Assembly (NCBI RefSeq): GCF_008040165.1
Contig: NZ_VRUR01000002.1
Coordinates: forward strand, 1,116,001 to 1,180,000
Direction: 5' to 3'
Origin: Flagellimonas hymeniacidonis
GTDB taxonomy: Bacteria; Bacteroidota; Bacteroidia; Flavobacteriales; Flavobacteriaceae
DNA: 64,000 nucleotides
Shown: piece after piece, positions 62,708 through 64,000 of the stretch
How the letters are laid out: each line of letters begins with the position of its first letter
Numbering within the stretch: position 1 is the first letter of the stretch
The notes under the pieces: model-generated
Databases searched by the model: none
Seen by the model: only the letters and a program-made list of their open reading frames with translations
Told to the model about the DNA's origin: nothing
Program-made: the position numbers and the translations under genes

Positions 62708-63328
62708 ATGCATAGACTTTTACTAATTTTTTCTTTTTTAGTATTCAAGCTTAATGCGCAACAAGCCCCTATTAAGATTGTTGAAAAACCACAAAACAAT
62801 AGGCTGGCCTTCTTTGCAGTTAATGAAACTTGGACAGATTATGATGTACTCTTTGAGGTTAAAGGGAAAAACTTTAGGCAGAGTGCGGCAAAACCTAGAT
62901 TAATTAGGGTGCCGGCAACGTCCAAAGTGCATTTGAAGACCATTATACTCTTCAGGGATAAGAAACCGATTTATACTACGAAGATCACGGTAAATGACAG
63001 TTTGTCCAAAAGGGCCTTAAAAAAGGAATTTGAAATATTGGATATTCCACCACCCAAAATCAAACCAAAAAAACAGATAACTATTTACACTACAAATAAT
63101 TGTACAACTTGCGATAGTATTGTTTCAAAGTTGACTTTTGAAAATTACGTTTTCAGAAATGTTGAACTAAGCAAAAATCCAGATATCAAACAACAGCTTA
63201 GCGGTTTTTTGGCGAAATCAGTTGAAGAAATGGATTCCATTACAAATCCAATAATTAGCTTAGGAGGTCGACTTTATAGCTGGATTACCTCTTACAAGCA
63301 ATTACAAGAGGAATTAAACAAGGAGTAA
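62708..63328 (+). CDS. Exported protein with glutaredoxin-like C-terminal domain
   Basis: 206 residues with a signal peptide (LLLIFSFLVFKLNAQQ). Residues 25-115 are a beta-rich part of unknown type. The C-terminal domain (about 120-206) reads KQITIYTTNNCTTCDSIVSK, a glutaredoxin-type CxxC start (CTTC), then FRNVELSKNPDIKQQL and a NPIISLGGRLYS cis-Pro-like loop. Probably a periplasmic thiol oxidoreductase; substrate unknown. Converges on the methyltransferase gene. Confidence 0.82.
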   Translation: MHRLLLIFSFLVFKLNAQQAPIKIVEKPQNNRLAFFAVNETWTDYDVLFEVKGKNFRQSAAKPRLIRVPATSKVHLKTIILFRDKKPIYTTKITVNDSLSKRALKKEFEILDIPPPKIKPKKQITIYTTNNCTTCDSIVSKLTFENYVFRNVELSKNPDIKQQLSGFLAKSVEEMDSITNPIISLGGRLYSWITSYKQLQEELNKE

Positions 63329-63335
63329 GGAAGGT

Positions 63336-63986
63336 TTATTCCGACTTTTGAGCTAGTAGTACCCACATTTGCTTGTCTTCTTCCCTTTCCCATTTTCCAT
63401 GATTTTCTATTTTGGATATAATGGTAAATCCTGCTTGTTCCAATTCTTTTTGAACATAGCTAGGCCCAAGTGAATGGGCGCTAACTTGTTCAGCTCTTGA
63501 TTTATTTTTAACTCTTTTTTTCAGCTTCTCCAAAAGCATCACTTTACCACCGGGTTTTAGTGAACGCTTCACATGTAGCAGCATTTTTTCATGGGACGTT
63601 ATCTCATGATAGGTATCAACAATAAAAATGATGTCCAGCTCACGCTCTGGTAATTTAGGGTCATCATAATCTCCTAGAATGGTAATGATATTTTTGAGAT
63701 TTCTATCGTTCGCATTTTCCCGTAGGGTCTCCAAACGGTCTTCACGCACATCTACGGAATATACCCTTCCATTATCCAAGACTTTTCGGGATAAATGAAT
63801 GCTTAAATAACCCTCATGACATCCAATATCCGCAACCCTATCTCCTTCAGTAACTCCTGCCCACTTTAGCAAAGCTTCCGTTTTCATCCATTCATCTCGC
63901 TCCTTCCAATCTTTCTCAATATATTGGGAAAATACGTCACAAGTTGAAAGCAAACCAATAAAAATAACCGCAAAGAAGTGTTTCAT
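63336..63986 (-). CDS. Class I SAM-methyltransferase with signal peptide
   Basis: 216 residues. Motif I is VADIGCHEGYLSIHL, strand 2 ends in YSVDVREDRLETLREN, and LDIIFIVDTYHEITSH plus LKPGGKVMLLEKL complete the fold. Unusually, the start is a signal-peptide-like stretch (FFAVIFIGLLSTCDVFSQ), which would place a SAM-dependent enzyme outside the cytoplasm. Either it is exported and has another role, or the sequence is an uncleaved anchor. The convergent neighbour is the glutaredoxin-like gene. Confidence 0.87.
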   Translation of the reverse strand: MKHFFAVIFIGLLSTCDVFSQYIEKDWKERDEWMKTEALLKWAGVTEGDRVADIGCHEGYLSIHLSRKVLDNGRVYSVDVREDRLETLRENANDRNLKNIITILGDYDDPKLPERELDIIFIVDTYHEITSHEKMLLHVKRSLKPGGKVMLLEKLKKRVKNKSRAEQVSAHSLGPSYVQKELEQAGFTIISKIENHGKWEREEDKQMWVLLAQKSE

Positions 63987-64000
63987 ATATACTTCTTAGT

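Overview
The window looks like a chromosomal segment of a Bacteroidota bacterium, most likely a marine Flavobacteriaceae; the genus cannot be read from it. Support: A/T-rich DNA, several LytTR regulators, LytS-type kinases, two DUF5916 (CBM9 plus barrel) proteins, an OMP_b-brl_3-type TonB-dependent receptor, many SPI/SPII signal peptides, and start sites without strong Shine-Dalgarno sequences. No rRNA, tRNA or CRISPR array was seen.

Positions 1-43,400 and 56,150-64,000 are ordinary Flavobacteriia chromosome. From the left: the tail of an EamA transporter; a four-gene signalling cluster (33-residue-repeat protein, LytS kinase, LytS-like pseudokinase, LytTR regulator); a Crp/Fnr regulator divergent from an MFS carrier; a cold-shock-domain protein; DUF5916 proteins; a sugar isomerase-like/sorbosone dehydrogenase-like pair; an AraC regulator; a minus-strand run (esterase-like pseudoenzyme, lipoprotein, TonB receptor, methyltransferase); a TPR/SCO pair; a fatty acid hydroxylase divergent from a TetR regulator with a perfect inverted-repeat operator; an M20 peptidase, serine hydrolases, and membrane LytTR proteins; a membrane-bound HTH regulator divergent from a LamG-like secreted protein; and a tight operon of a BNR-repeat protein, a PH-domain protein, an amidohydrolase and a metallo-beta-lactamase-fold hydrolase. 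On the far right are a universal stress protein, an aldehyde dehydrogenase, a Gfo/Idh oxidoreductase, an alpha/beta hydrolase, small lipoproteins and an exported methyltransferase.

Positions 43,500-56,120 form an accessory island bounded by copies of a roughly 520-570 bp non-coding element (R1, R2, R3). Inside are a secreted caspase-like protease with a coiled-coil partner, a tyrosine recombinase flanked by two copies of a small gene (one truncated), an XRE-HEPN pair, a ParB-like/HAD pair and a four-gene ABC-three-component (ABC-3C) system. These are mostly conflict or defence-type genes.

The most unusual signal is the R element. All three copies keep the same hairpins at the same places although the stem sequences differ in a compensatory way, so it is the fold that is conserved. 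Each copy ends in a 93-94 nt hairpin with paired outer and inner boxes and unequal spacers, resembling the layout of an integron attC site; a large structured RNA is the alternative.
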